Source: Modestobacter sp. L9-4 (GTDB taxonomy: Bacteria > Actinomycetota > Actinomycetes > Mycobacteriales > Geodermatophilaceae). From it: DNA of 64,000 nt. Every line of letters begins with the position of its first letter. Position 1 is the stretch's first letter. Positions 26,221 to 34,574 of this stretch are shown here, one piece after another. The stretch is from the NCBI RefSeq assembly GCF_019112525.1, contig NZ_CP077800.1, positions 2,480,001 through 2,544,000 on the forward strand. The letters are read 5' to 3'. Made by a program: the position numbers and the translations under genes. The notes beneath the pieces are model-generated. The model did no database searches. It saw only the letters and a list, made by a program, of their open reading frames with translations, and was not told the DNA's origin.

Positions 26221-26229
26221 GGCACCCGA

Positions 26230-27219
26230 CTAGCCGTTGACCAGCAGGACCTTGCCGACGTGGGTGCTGGACTCCAGCAGGGCGTGCGCCTCGCCGGCGC
26301 GGGACATCGGCAGCCGGCGGTCGATGATCGGCCGGACCACGCCGCGCTCGACGTCGGGCCACACCTCCCGGCGCACCGCGGCCACGACCTCCGCCTTGCT
26401 CCCGGGGCCGGTCGCCGGGCGGCCGCGCAGGGTGGTCGCGGCCACCGACGCGCGCTTGCGCATCAGCACGCCGAGGTCGAGCTCGGCCCGCACGCCGCCC
26501 TGGGTGCCGATGCCCACCAGCCGGCCGCCGGTGGCCAGGACGTCGACGTTCCGCGCCAGGTAGGCCGCGCCGATGATGTCCAGGACGACGTCTGCGCCGT
26601 GCCCGCCGGTCGCCGTCCGGACCTCCTCGACGAAGTCCTGCTCGCGGTGGTCGACCAGGATCTCGGCCCCCAGCTCGCGGCAGGCGGCGAGCTTCTCCGG
26701 GCTGCCGGCGGTGACCGCGACCCGGGCGCCGGCGCGGACGCCCAGCTGGATGGCCATCGTGCCGATGCCGCTGGAGCCGCCGTGCACGAGCAGCACCTCC
26801 CCGGCGCGCAGCCCGGCCAGCATGAACACGTTCGACCACACGGTGCAGACCACCTCCGGCAGGGCCGCGGCGGTGGCCAGTTCGACCCCGGCCGGCCGGG
26901 GCAGCAGCTGACCGGCCGGGACGGCGACCCGCTCGGCGTAGCCGCCGCCGGACAGCAGCGCGCACACCTCGTCGCCGACCGCCCAGCCGGCGACGTCGGT
27001 GCCGACCTCGCTGATCACACCGCTGCACTCCAGGCCCAGGACGTCGGAGGCGCCCGCCGGTGCCGGGTACCGCCCTTGCCGCTGCAGCAGGTCGGCGCGG
27101 TTCACCGCCGCGGCGACGACGTCGACGACCACCTCGCCCGGGCCGCAGACCGGGTCGGGCACCTCACCCCAGCCGAGCACCTCGGGGCCACCGGGCTCGG
27201 AGATCGTCACTGCGCGCAT
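26230..27219 (-). CDS. NAD(P)H:quinone oxidoreductase (PIG3-type)
   Basis: 329 aa zinc-free MDR enzyme. N-terminal domain AAVNRADLLQRQGRYPAPAG, the PIG3/quinone-oxidoreductase signature; NADPH site LVHGGSSGIGTMAIQLG; GIGTQGG in the C-terminal part. Probably reduces quinones or enones in the cytosol; orthologue of mycobacterial Rv3777 by neighbourhood. ATG at 27219, leaderless: TAGCGT lies six bases upstream. Converges with the aminotransferase gene. Confidence 0.9.
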   Translation of the reverse strand: MRAVTISEPGGPEVLGWGEVPDPVCGPGEVVVDVVAAAVNRADLLQRQGRYPAPAGASDVLGLECSGVISEVGTDVAGWAVGDEVCALLSGGGYAERVAVPAGQLLPRPAGVELATAAALPEVVCTVWSNVFMLAGLRAGEVLLVHGGSSGIGTMAIQLGVRAGARVAVTAGSPEKLAACRELGAEILVDHREQDFVEEVRTATGGHGADVVLDIIGAAYLARNVDVLATGGRLVGIGTQGGVRAELDLGVLMRKRASVAATTLRGRPATGPGSKAEVVAAVRREVWPDVERGVVRPIIDRRLPMSRAGEAHALLESSTHVGKVLLVNG

Positions 27220-27225
27220 GCCCCG

Positions 27226-27231
27226 ACGCTA
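27226..27231 (-). promoter_or_regulatory. -10 box of the quinone oxidoreductase gene (leaderless)
   Basis: On the minus strand TAGCGT (27231-27226) is followed by six bases and then the ATG. Confidence 0.55.
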
Positions 27232-27392
27232 GGCCGCCGTCCCCGCTGCGCCCGGCCGGGGTCGGGCGGTGTAGGGGTGGTCGGTCCGGTCTACCGCGCG
27301 GAGGACCCCCACACCGCTGAGTCCGGACGGCGGTGGGCGACCGTCCCGGCCGGGGACGAGCCGCGTCGCGGTGGCGTGCGCCGCCGTCGACC

Positions 27393-27446
27393 GCGGCGCA
27401 CCCCGCGACGGCGCGGCGCACCTCGCGACAGCGCGTCGCACCCTGC
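27393..27446. repeat. Three 20-bp tandem repeats between folP2 and the quinone oxidoreductase
   Basis: GCGGCGCACCCCGCGACGGC (27393-27412) and GCGGCGCACCTCGCGACAGC (27413-27432) match at 18 of 20 positions; a third, decayed unit begins GCGTCGCACCCTGC at 27433. The whole gap 27220-27465 shows nothing else apart from the promoter noted above. Confidence 0.75.
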
Positions 27447-27465
27447 CGGGCCTGCGCCCGTGAGG

Positions 27466-28347
27466 TCAGGCCAGGCCGCGGGTGGTGCGCAGCGGGGGCC
27501 GGTCGCCGCGGATCGAGGCCACCATGTCCAGCGTCTGCCGGGTCGCGGCGACGTCGTGGGCGCGGAACACCCGGGCGCCGAGCCAGGCGCTCACCGCGGT
27601 CGCCGCCAGCGTGCCGGTGAGCCGGCCCTCGACGGGGACGTCGAGGGTCTCGCCGACGAAGTCCTTGTTCGACAGCGCGACCAGCACCGGCCAGCCGGTC
27701 GCGACCAGCTCGTCGAGCCGGCGGGTGGCCTCCAGCGAGTGCCGGGTGTTCTTGCCGAAGTCGTGCCCGGGGTCGATCAGCACCCGCTCGGGGTCCACGC
27801 CCGCGGCGACCGCGGCCTCGGCCAGCGCCGTCGTCCGGCGGACGACGTCGGCCACGACGTCGTCGTAGGTGACCCGGTGCGGCCGGGTGCGCGGGGGCAG
27901 CCCGCCGGCGTGGGTGCACACGATCCCGGCGCCGGCCTCCGCGGCGACGACGGCCAGCTGCGGGTCGACCCCGCCCCACGCGTCGTTGACGACGTCGGCG
28001 CCGGCGGCCAGCGCCTCGCGGGCCACCTCGGCTCGGTAGGTGTCGATCGAGATCGGCAGCGCCGGGTGCGCGGCCCGGACGGCGGCGACCAGGTCGACGG
28101 TGCGGCGGATCTCCTCGGCCGCGTCGACGTCCGCCCCGGGTGCGGCCTTGACCCCGCCGATGTCGACCATGTCCGCCCCCTCGGCCACCACCTGGTCGAC
28201 CCGGGCCAGGGCGGCGTCGAGGGCGTAGGTGGCGCCGCGGTCGTAGAAGGAGTCGGGCGTGCGGTTGACGATCGCCATGACCACCAGCCCGCCGTCGGGG
28301 ACGTCGAGGGAGCCGATGCGCAGCACGACGTCACCCAACCACGCCAT
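27466..28347 (-). CDS. folP2: Dihydropteroate synthase-like protein (FolP2 type)
   Basis: 293 aa TIM barrel of the DHPS family. Motifs: MAIVNRTPDSFYDRG (true DHPS usually reads NVTPDSFSDGG), ISIDTYRAEVAREALAAGAD, VVNDAWGG and VLIDPGHDFGKNTRHSLE. The NRTPDSFYD form is that of actinobacterial FolP2, which in mycobacteria does not replace FolP1, so its activity is uncertain. The lone gene has no folB, folK or folE beside it. ATG at 28347 with GGGGGCAG upstream. Only 11 bp separate it from the divergent DinB-like gene, so at least one promoter must lie inside the other gene. Confidence 0.88.
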   Translation of the reverse strand: MAWLGDVVLRIGSLDVPDGGLVVMAIVNRTPDSFYDRGATYALDAALARVDQVVAEGADMVDIGGVKAAPGADVDAAEEIRRTVDLVAAVRAAHPALPISIDTYRAEVAREALAAGADVVNDAWGGVDPQLAVVAAEAGAGIVCTHAGGLPPRTRPHRVTYDDVVADVVRRTTALAEAAVAAGVDPERVLIDPGHDFGKNTRHSLEATRRLDELVATGWPVLVALSNKDFVGETLDVPVEGRLTGTLAATAVSAWLGARVFRAHDVAATRQTLDMVASIRGDRPPLRTTRGLA

Positions 28348-28358
28348 GATCTGCCCCC

Positions 28359-28907
28359 ATGACCGAGATCCCGCCTGCGCCCGACCGCGTCGACCCGCCC
28401 TACCGCGACGGCGAGCGGGCCGCGGTGGAGGCCTGGCTGGACTACCACCGGGCCACGCTGCTGACCAAGTGCGCCGGGCTGACCCCCGAGCAGCTGGGGG
28501 AGCGGTCGGTGCCGCCGTCCGGGCTGAGCCTGCGCGGGCTGGTGCGGCACATGACCGAGGTCGAGCAGGGGTGGTTCCAGCAGGTGCTCGACGGCGCGGA
28601 CGTCCCCGACCTGTACAGCTCCACCGACGACCGGGACGGCGACTTCGACGGCGTCGGCCGGGACGGCGACGAGCCCGGTACCGCGGTGGGGCCCGAGCTG
28701 GCCGCCTTCGCCGACGCCTGCGCACGCAGCCGCGAGGTCGCCGCGGGGTTCGGCTCCCTGGACGAGCTCAGCCGGGGCCGCACCAGCCGGAGCCGCGAGC
28801 AGGTGTCGGTGCGCTGGGTGTTCCTGCACATGATCGAGGAGTACGCCCGGCACAACGGCCACGCCGACCTGCTCCGCGAGCGCATCGACGGCGTGACCGG
28901 CGACTGA
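28359..28907 (+). CDS. DinB-like (DUF664) four-helix protein
   Basis: 182 aa. Helical bundle with the metal-binding histidine pattern of the DinB/DUF664 superfamily: GLVRHMTEVEQGWFQ (about 60-75) and FLHMIEEYARHNGHADLLRE near the C-terminus. Related proteins include thiol-dependent S-transferases and maleylpyruvate isomerases using mycothiol or bacillithiol; no specific reaction is assignable. Cytosolic. Divergent from folP2 with an 11-bp gap; the stop is immediately followed by a GAAGGAC-type hairpin. Confidence 0.88.
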   Translation: MTEIPPAPDRVDPPYRDGERAAVEAWLDYHRATLLTKCAGLTPEQLGERSVPPSGLSLRGLVRHMTEVEQGWFQQVLDGADVPDLYSSTDDRDGDFDGVGRDGDEPGTAVGPELAAFADACARSREVAAGFGSLDELSRGRTSRSREQVSVRWVFLHMIEEYARHNGHADLLRERIDGVTGD

Positions 28908-28964
28908 AGGACGCCGTCGCCGCCGGCCCCGCGCCGGCGGGGTCCTCGGGGCCCTGCGACGGGG
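28905..28964. terminator. GAAGGAC-type hairpin element, copy C
   Basis: Starts GAAGGACGCCGTCGC overlapping the DinB-like stop and ends CCCTGCGACGGGG. A second hairpin GCCGGCCCCGCGCCGGCGGGG lies inside. It separates the converging DinB-like and SDR genes. Compare 26161 and 51382. Confidence 0.55.
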
Positions 28965-28967
28965 CCG

Positions 28968-29891
28968 TCACCAGTCGCGGGTGGCCCGCTCGGAGTACTC
29001 CCACAGCGCGGCGGCGGCCGCGGGGTCGGTGGCGAACGGTGCCACGCCGCGGAAGGTGTCCGGGCGGCTCATGTCCCGCTCCTCGTCGACGGCAGGGGCT
29101 GCCACGGCGAGGTCCTCGAAGTAGCGGCCACCGGCGTCGGCGGCCGCCGGTGAGCCGGCCAGGAAGACCGGCGTGGCCGCGCCCTCGGCCAGCGAGCGGA
29201 GACCGGTGGTGGCGGCCAGCACCTCCGCGGGCATGTTCCGCTGCAGCCCGGTGGCGATGAAGCCGGGGTTGTAGGCGCTGACCGTGATGCCCTCGGCGGC
29301 CCAGCGGCGGTGGGCCTCGACGGCGAACAGGATGAGAGCGGTCTTGGACACCGCGTAGGCCGACCACGGCTCGTAGGGCCGCGTGGTGTCGGTGAGGGCG
29401 TCGAGGTCGACCGGCCCCAGCAGGTGCGCGTTGGAGCTGGCGAGGACGACGCGGGCGTCGCCGGCCGCCCGGAGCGCGGGGAGCAGCCGCGTGACGAGGG
29501 CGAAGTGGCCCAGGTAGTTCGTCATGAACTGGGACTCGAAGCCCTCGGGGGTACGGGTCTCCGGGGGCACCATGATCCCGGCGTTGGCGACGAGCACGTC
29601 CAGCGGGCCGGACCAGGCGGCGGCCGCGGCGGCGACGGAGCCGGGGGACATGAGGTCCAGGGCCAGCACGTGGGGCTGGACCCGGCCGGTCGAGGCGTGG
29701 ATGCGGTCGGCGGTGGCGTGGCCGGCGGTGACGTCGCGGACGGCGAGGGTGACCTCGGCGCCGGCCGCGGTGAGGGCGCGGGCGATCTCCACGCCCAGGC
29801 CGGAGGAGGCGCCGGTGACGAGCGCGCGGCGGCCGGACAGGTCGACGCCGGCCAGGACGTCGGTCGAGGTCGGGAAGGGGGTGGTGGGCAT
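28968..29891 (-). CDS. Short-chain dehydrogenase/reductase (WWOX/retinol-dehydrogenase-like)
   Basis: 307 aa SDR. Cofactor loop TGASSGLGVEIARAL, NAGIM motif (NNAG equivalent), catalytic Ser in LASSNAHL and YAVSKTALILF (Tyr and Lys). The long form with about 60 C-terminal residues beyond the core matches oxidoreductases of the retinol dehydrogenase/WWOX-like subgroup. Substrate unknown. ATG at 29891 follows GAGGAG at 6-nt spacing. A perfect 9-2-9 palindrome at 29933-29952 overlaps its promoter region and resembles the one before the LLM gene, so it should be in the regulon of the TetR protein upstream. Confidence 0.9.
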   Translation of the reverse strand: MPTTPFPTSTDVLAGVDLSGRRALVTGASSGLGVEIARALTAAGAEVTLAVRDVTAGHATADRIHASTGRVQPHVLALDLMSPGSVAAAAAAWSGPLDVLVANAGIMVPPETRTPEGFESQFMTNYLGHFALVTRLLPALRAAGDARVVLASSNAHLLGPVDLDALTDTTRPYEPWSAYAVSKTALILFAVEAHRRWAAEGITVSAYNPGFIATGLQRNMPAEVLAATTGLRSLAEGAATPVFLAGSPAAADAGGRYFEDLAVAAPAVDEERDMSRPDTFRGVAPFATDPAAAAALWEYSERATRDW

Positions 29892-29932
29892 CGCAGGCTC
29901 CTCGGGGTCGGTGGCGCGGTCTCCCACCAGTG

Positions 29933-29952
29933 AACGGACCCGGGGGTCCGTT
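29933..29952. promoter_or_regulatory. TetR-type operator, copy 1
   Basis: Perfect palindrome AACGGACCC-GG-GGGTCCGTT, 41 bp upstream of the SDR ATG. The core CGGACCC-nn-GGGTCCG recurs at 31753 before the LLM-TetR operon. Confidence 0.7.
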
Positions 29953-29972
29953 TCCAACCCCTGCGCCGGGAG

Positions 29973-29990
29973 ACCCGTGGGACCACGGGT
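29973..29990. terminator. Palindrome after the TetR gene
   Basis: Perfect ACCCGTGG-GA-CCACGGGT, 17 bp downstream of the TetR stop on the minus strand. With a 2-nt centre it is more like a protein site than a hairpin, and a partial copy (GACCCGTGGGACCAC) occurs at 31803, but its position could also serve termination. Confidence 0.4.
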
Positions 29991-30007
29991 ACGGCAGCCG
30001 GCGGCGG

Positions 30008-30601
30008 TCAGGCGGTGAGGGCGCGCACGACCAGCGTCGCGGCGCGTTCCCACGTGGCGACGTCCCGGACGTCCATCGCGCGCAGCTGACGCACGGCGCC
30101 GCACAGGACCACCTCGAGGTCCGTGGTCGTCAGGTCCCCGCGCACCGACCCGGCCGCCTTGCCGTGCTCGACGAGCGTCCACAGCGCGCCGAGCAGGGCG
30201 TCGGGGACCTCGCCGCGGCTGCGCGTCGCCAGCGCGTCGGCGAGCAGGCTGTTCTGCCCCAGTGCGGAGAACAGGGTCGAGACGGCGAGGGGCAGCTCGT
30301 CGCGCGGCGGGAGGGCCCGCGCCAGGGCGGTGACCGCCTCGGTGACCGCGGCGCCCTCGCTGGCCACGACCGCATCGACCAGGTCGGCCTTGGTGGGGAA
30401 GTTCCGGTACACCGACGCCTTCCCGACGCCGGCCGCCGCCGCGACGGCCGGCATCGTCGCCTCGAGGCCGGACGTCGCGAACACGGCGACCGCCGCCGCC
30501 ACGATGCGCCGGCGGTTGCGCTGCGCGTCCGCCCGGCGGGACCCGGGCGGGACGCCCGGCGGGGGAGGAGGGGTGGAACCCGGATCGGCCACGCCCGTCA
30601 T
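30008..30601 (-). CDS. TetR-family repressor of the LLM/SDR genes
   Basis: 197 aa. Helix-turn-helix at about residues 30-75 (RNRRRIVAAAVAVFATSGLE, then AAGVGKASVYRNFPTKADLV), the standard TetR domain; the C-terminal part is a helical ligand domain. A proline-rich leader (GSTPPPPPGVPPGSRR) precedes the HTH. ATG at 30601; 44 bp downstream of the LLM gene, so co-transcribed with it. The matching palindromes at 29933 and 31753 flank this block and are its most likely binding sites. Confidence 0.9.
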   Translation of the reverse strand: MTGVADPGSTPPPPPGVPPGSRRADAQRNRRRIVAAAVAVFATSGLEATMPAVAAAAGVGKASVYRNFPTKADLVDAVVASEGAAVTEAVTALARALPPRDELPLAVSTLFSALGQNSLLADALATRSRGEVPDALLGALWTLVEHGKAAGSVRGDLTTTDLEVVLCGAVRQLRAMDVRDVATWERAATLVVRALTA

Positions 30602-30645
30602 CCTGGCGCCTGCGCCCGGTGGCGGGTGTGCGGGGGCCGTCGACG

Positions 30646-31683
30646 TCACGCCGTGGCGCCGACGGGGGCCAGCGACCCGAGGGCGTCGGCGACGAGTGCG
30701 AGGGAGCGCTGCCGGGCGGCGAGGTCGTACACGGGCGTGAGGGCGATCAGCTCGTCCGGGGCCGTGGCCGCGAGCAGCTCGGCGAGCCGGCGGCGCGCAG
30801 TGGCCGGGCTGCCCTGCACCTGCTGGCTCCTGCGCGCGGCGAGGAACTGCTCCTGCTGGTCGGTGAGCGTCGCCGCGGCCGCCTGCTGCGCGCCGGGGAC
30901 GCCGGTGGGGGCCGCCCCGCTCAGCTGGCCGGCGAGGTAGACCTCGAAGGGACGGGCGAGGGCGTCCGCCTCCTCGTCGGTGTCGGCGACGACGGTGGCC
31001 ACGCTCAGCATCACCCGCGGCTCCGCCAGCTCGGCGGAGGGCCGGAAGTGCTCCCGGTAGGCGGCCACCGCCTCGACGGTGCCCGCCGGGCGGATGTGGT
31101 GGGCGGTGCACAGCGGCAGGCCCAGCTCCGCGGCGAGCACGGCCCCGCCGGTGCTGGAGCCGAGCCCCCACACCTGGGGTGCGGTCGAGGGCCGGGCCGT
31201 GACCGGGACGGCGTCGGGGTCGGTCGTGCGGAAGGCGCCCAGCAGCTCCGCCACGTCGGCACGGTGGTCTGCGGGCGTCGGCTCCGGCGCTCCCCGGCGG
31301 ATCAGGGCCGTCACCGCGGCGGACTGGGTGCCGGCTCCGCGCCCGACGCCCAGGTCGATCCGGCCGGGGAAGAACGCGCCCAACGTCCCGAAGTCCTCCG
31401 CGACCAGCAGCGGGACGTGGTTGGGCAGCAGCACCCCACCGGCGCCCACCCGGATCGTCGAGGTCGTCGACGCCACCGCCGCGATCACCACCGCCGGTGA
31501 GGCGCTGGCCACGCCGGGGGTGAGGTGCTCGGCCACCCAGTAGCGCCGGCAGCCCAGCTGTTCGGCGTGGCGGGCAGCCGCGACGGTCGTCGACAGCGAC
31601 TCCGCCGCGGTCGTGCCCTGCTCGATCAGTGACACGTCGAGGACCGACAGCGGGACGGCGGTGGGTGCGGCGGTGGTCGTCAT
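30646..31683 (-). CDS. LLM-class flavin-dependent oxidoreductase (luciferase-like)
   Basis: 345 aa bacterial-luciferase TIM barrel of the MsnO8/unchar_3558 kind: PLSVLDVSLIEQGTT at the N-terminus, RYWVAEHLTPGVASASP, VGAGGVLLPNHVPL and LGVGRGAGTQ. Uses FMNH2 and O2 or F420; substrate unknown. ATG at 31683 follows GGGAG. First gene of an LLM-TetR operon; a CGGACCC-TG-GGGTCCG operator lies at 31753-31768, suggesting control by the TetR protein. A xenobiotic- or ketone-oxidation role together with the SDR is plausible inference. Confidence 0.9.
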   Translation of the reverse strand: MTTTAAPTAVPLSVLDVSLIEQGTTAAESLSTTVAAARHAEQLGCRRYWVAEHLTPGVASASPAVVIAAVASTTSTIRVGAGGVLLPNHVPLLVAEDFGTLGAFFPGRIDLGVGRGAGTQSAAVTALIRRGAPEPTPADHRADVAELLGAFRTTDPDAVPVTARPSTAPQVWGLGSSTGGAVLAAELGLPLCTAHHIRPAGTVEAVAAYREHFRPSAELAEPRVMLSVATVVADTDEEADALARPFEVYLAGQLSGAAPTGVPGAQQAAAATLTDQQEQFLAARRSQQVQGSPATARRRLAELLAATAPDELIALTPVYDLAARQRSLALVADALGSLAPVGATA

Positions 31684-31752
31684 GGGGTGCTCCCGGAGGG
31701 CGGTGGCGGGCCCGGCCCGGCCTCGGGAGGCCGTCCCGGCGGGGTGGTCGAG

Positions 31753-31768
31753 CGGACCCTGGGGTCCG
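31753..31768. promoter_or_regulatory. TetR-type operator, copy 2
   Basis: CGGACCC-TG-GGGTCCG, perfect 7-2-7 palindrome 69 bp upstream of the LLM start. Same core as 29933-29952. The rest of 31684-31860 shows nothing else recognisable. Confidence 0.65.
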
Positions 31769-31860
31769 GATCGAGTCTGGTGACCGCACCCCCGCCCGCG
31801 GACCCGTGGGACCACCGCCCTCTCGACGCCGGCCCCCGACCTCGACGGCCGGACGAGCCG

Positions 31861-32814
31861 TCAGCGCACGGCGCCCCAGGGCAGGACGGCGTGGACGCCG
31901 ACGACCTGGTTCACCACCTGGGTGACCCGCAGGTCGACGACCACGCTGGCCAGCGCCAGGGCGTCGGAGCGGCCGATGCCGTGCACCGCGGCCATCACGT
32001 CGAGCATCGCGTCCAGCGCGATCACCATCGCCTCGTCCAGGTCGTCGGCCACGCCCATCGTCACCCAGCCGGCCGGTGTGCGGGCCACGGGCGTGCGGAC
32101 CGGTGCGCCGAACAGGTCCGGCAGCACGTCGAGGGTGAGGTCGACGGCGTCCATCGGGCACTCGATCGCCGTCCCGGCCACCTCGCCGTCGCCCTGCGCG
32201 GCGTGCCCGTCGCCGACCGACAGCAGCCCGCCGGGCACCGTCACCGGCAGGTACAGCGTGGAGCCGGCGACCAGCTCGCGGCAGTCGATGTTCCCGCCGT
32301 GCCAGTACGGCGGGATGGTGGAGTGCTGGCCCGGCTCGGCCGGCGGCACGCCCATGACGCCGAGGAAGGGACGCAGCGCGACCGAGTGCCCGGCGTGGTT
32401 GCGGCCGATGCCGGCGGTGGCGTCGAGGGTCCAGCGGTGCACCTTGGGGTCGGCGGTCACGCCCAGCCGCTCGTTGAGCGCGGTCGACCGCAGCCCCACG
32501 TAGGTGGTGCCGAACGCGCCGGGGACGACGTCGTCGATGCGGACGGCGAGCACCTGGCCCACCTCGGCGCCGGCGACCGCGACCGGGCCGGTCAGCGCGT
32601 GCCCGGCCGCCGGGTCGTGGAGGGGGTGCCGGGGGCGGGCGGCGAGGCCCTCGGTGGTGTCCGGGCCGTCGTAGGGGCCGCTGTTCCAGCCCGAGTCCAG
32701 GGTGCCGATGCGCACCGTCGTCCCGGGCTCGACGGTCAGCGCGGGCGGGAGCGAGGGGTCCCAGTGCCCGTGCAGCGTGCGCTCGTCGGGCATCAGGACG
32801 TGGCGGGGCTCCAT
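31861..32814 (-). CDS. Acetamidase/formamidase family amidohydrolase
   Basis: 317 aa. FmdA/AmdA family, hydrolyses short amides to ammonia and acid. Visible motifs: TLHGHWDPSLPP near the start, TGPVAVAGAEVGQVLAV, RPFLGVMGVPPAE, PYWHGGNIDCRELVAGSTL and GDGHAAQGDGEVAGTAIE, the conserved glycine- and acid-rich catalytic loops. Length and motif order are normal. ATG at 32814 with GGGGAC directly before it. No urea or amide transporter beside it; separated from the HU gene by 153 bp. Confidence 0.9.
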   Translation of the reverse strand: MEPRHVLMPDERTLHGHWDPSLPPALTVEPGTTVRIGTLDSGWNSGPYDGPDTTEGLAARPRHPLHDPAAGHALTGPVAVAGAEVGQVLAVRIDDVVPGAFGTTYVGLRSTALNERLGVTADPKVHRWTLDATAGIGRNHAGHSVALRPFLGVMGVPPAEPGQHSTIPPYWHGGNIDCRELVAGSTLYLPVTVPGGLLSVGDGHAAQGDGEVAGTAIECPMDAVDLTLDVLPDLFGAPVRTPVARTPAGWVTMGVADDLDEAMVIALDAMLDVMAAVHGIGRSDALALASVVVDLRVTQVVNQVVGVHAVLPWGAVR

Positions 32815-32967
32815 GTCCCCATCCTGGCGGAGTGGTCCGACAGCGGTGACGGCGGCGGATCCACTCCGCCGGGGACGCACGACGCCCCCGCCCGCACGCC
32901 GACCCGGGGGTCGACGGCGGACGGGGGCGCGGTCAGTGCTGAGGCGGCCCGGACACCGGGCCCCGCG

Positions 32968-33255
32968 TCACTTGACGGGGACGGCGGCAGCGGCCTTCTT
33001 GAGGTTGGAGCCGGCGGTCACCTTGGCGGTGTGCGCGGCGGCGATCTCGATCGACTCGCCGGTCTGCGGGTTGCGGCCGGTACGGGCCGAACGCTGCGAG
33101 CGCTCGACGGTCAGCAGACCCGGCAGGGCGACCTTGTCGCCGCGGGTGATGGCCTCGACCAGCTCCTCCTGCAGACCGTTGATGACGGAGTCGACCGTCG
33201 CGGTGGGGACGTCGGCGCGCTTGGCGATGGCAGAGACGAGTTCGGCCTTGTTCAT
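32968..33255 (-). CDS. hup: HU-family DNA-binding protein
   Basis: 95 aa nucleoid protein. N-terminal MNKAELVSAIAKRADVPTA helix pair, the DNA-binding arm region GRNPQTGESIEIAAAHTAKV and C-terminal VTAGSNLKKA. It lacks the long Lys/Ala-rich tail of mycobacterial HupB. Bends DNA and compacts the chromosome. ATG at 33255 with AGAGGAA upstream. Monocistronic. Confidence 0.96.
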   Translation of the reverse strand: MNKAELVSAIAKRADVPTATVDSVINGLQEELVEAITRGDKVALPGLLTVERSQRSARTGRNPQTGESIEIAAAHTAKVTAGSNLKKAAAAVPVK

Positions 33256-33600
33256 CGGGGTTCCTCTCGAAGTGGGTTCTCGCGGCCGGCCCCGGTGGAG
33301 CGGTCGCAGCTCGTGTCGCGCCCGGTCCGACCGGTCGCGTCCCGGCGTCCGCGCGGACGTCCGGGGTCTCCACGGTGCCTGCCGCCGTGCACCAGGTGCG
33401 CAGCGGGGGTCCCGTGGGCGGGTCTGGCCGACCCCGTCGTCGACCAGGAACGGCGGGCACGTTGCCACGTGACGGCCCGTCCTGCCAGCGCTGGGCCCGG
33501 ATTTCCGCGGTTTTCTCGAACATCTGTCCCAAGGGTCACGTTCCCGGGGCCGCTCCACCCCGTCGAGCGACACCCAGGGAGCGGACATAACGTGGGCGTC
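33256..33600. other. 345-bp divergent spacer between hup and the aldo/keto reductase
   Basis: No gene found. It must hold both promoters. For the reductase, TAACGT (33587-33592) lies seven bases before the ATG. For hup, a TTGGGACAGATG stretch (minus strand, around 33525) is a candidate -35 region. A relatively AT-rich patch at 33495-33540 supports promoter function. Confidence 0.4.
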
Positions 33601-34524
33601 ATGCCTCAGCTCCCCCGGACCGACCTGACCGTCAGCGACCTCTGCCTGGGCGGCAACGTCTTCGGGTGGACCGCCGACGAGGCGACGTCCTTCGCCCTGC
33701 TCGACCGCTTCCTGGACTCCGTGCCGAGCACCCAGTCGCCGTTCGTCGACACCGCCGAGATGTACGGCAACGGGGTGTCGGAGACGATCCTCGGCGCCTG
33801 GATGGCCGAGCGCGGCGTGCGCGACCGGATGGTCGTGGCCACCAAGGCCAGCCCCGGCGAGAAGGAGCACCCGCTGTCGGCCGGGGAGATCCGGTCGGCC
33901 GCCGAGCGGTCGCTGCGCAACCTGCAGGTCGACACGATCGACCTCTACTACGCCCACTACGACGACGAGACGACGCCGCTGGAGGAGACGCTCACCGCCT
34001 TCGACGAGCTGGTGCAGGCGGGCAAGGTCCGGTACGTCGCGGCGTCCAACTACTCGGCCGAGCGGCTGACCGAGGCCCTCGACACCGCCGACCGGCTCGG
34101 GGTCACCGGCTACGTCGCGCTGCAGCCGCACTACAACCTGATGGAGCGCCCGGTCTACGAGGACGCGCTTGCCGGCGTCGTCACCGGGCGCGGGCTGGGC
34201 TCCATGCCCTACTTCGGGCTGGCCAAGGGCTTCCTGACCGGCAAGTACGCGCCGGGCGAGACGATCGACTCCCCGCGCGCCAAGGGCGCCGCGAAGTACG
34301 TGGGGGAGCGGGGCGACCGGGTGCTGGCGGCGCTGGCCGAGGTCGCCGACGCGCACTCGGTGACCGGTGCGGCGGTCGCGCTGCGCTGGCTGGCCGACCA
34401 GCCGGCCGTCACTGCACCGATCGCCAGCGGCCGCTCGGTCGAGCAGCTGGCCGACCTGCTGCCGATGCAGGACCTGGTGCTCACCGACGACGAGCGCCAG
34501 CGCCTCACCGACGCCAGCGCGTGA
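33601..34524 (+). CDS. Aldo/keto reductase
   Basis: 307 aa TIM-barrel NADPH oxidoreductase of the AKR11/12-like type. Catalytic residues visible: DTAEMYGNG (Asp and Tyr), VVATKAS (Lys) and LYYAHYDDETTPLEETL (His). C-terminal cofactor loop TAPIASGRSVEQLADLL. Substrate unassigned. ATG at 33601, near leaderless. Followed immediately by a perfect 14-bp hairpin. Confidence 0.92.
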   Translation: MPQLPRTDLTVSDLCLGGNVFGWTADEATSFALLDRFLDSVPSTQSPFVDTAEMYGNGVSETILGAWMAERGVRDRMVVATKASPGEKEHPLSAGEIRSAAERSLRNLQVDTIDLYYAHYDDETTPLEETLTAFDELVQAGKVRYVAASNYSAERLTEALDTADRLGVTGYVALQPHYNLMERPVYEDALAGVVTGRGLGSMPYFGLAKGFLTGKYAPGETIDSPRAKGAAKYVGERGDRVLAALAEVADAHSVTGAAVALRWLADQPAVTAPIASGRSVEQLADLLPMQDLVLTDDERQRLTDASA

Positions 34525-34525
34525 T

Positions 34526-34556
34526 CCGGGTGGGCTGCCGCAGGCAGCCCACCCGG
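34526..34556. terminator. Bidirectional terminator
   Basis: Perfect arms CCGGGTGGGCTGCC (34526-34539) and GGCAGCCCACCCGG (34543-34556), 3-nt loop, one base after the aldo/keto reductase stop and before the converging DUF1059 gene. Confidence 0.85.
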
Positions 34557-34574
34557 CTCACCCGGGGTCCTACG

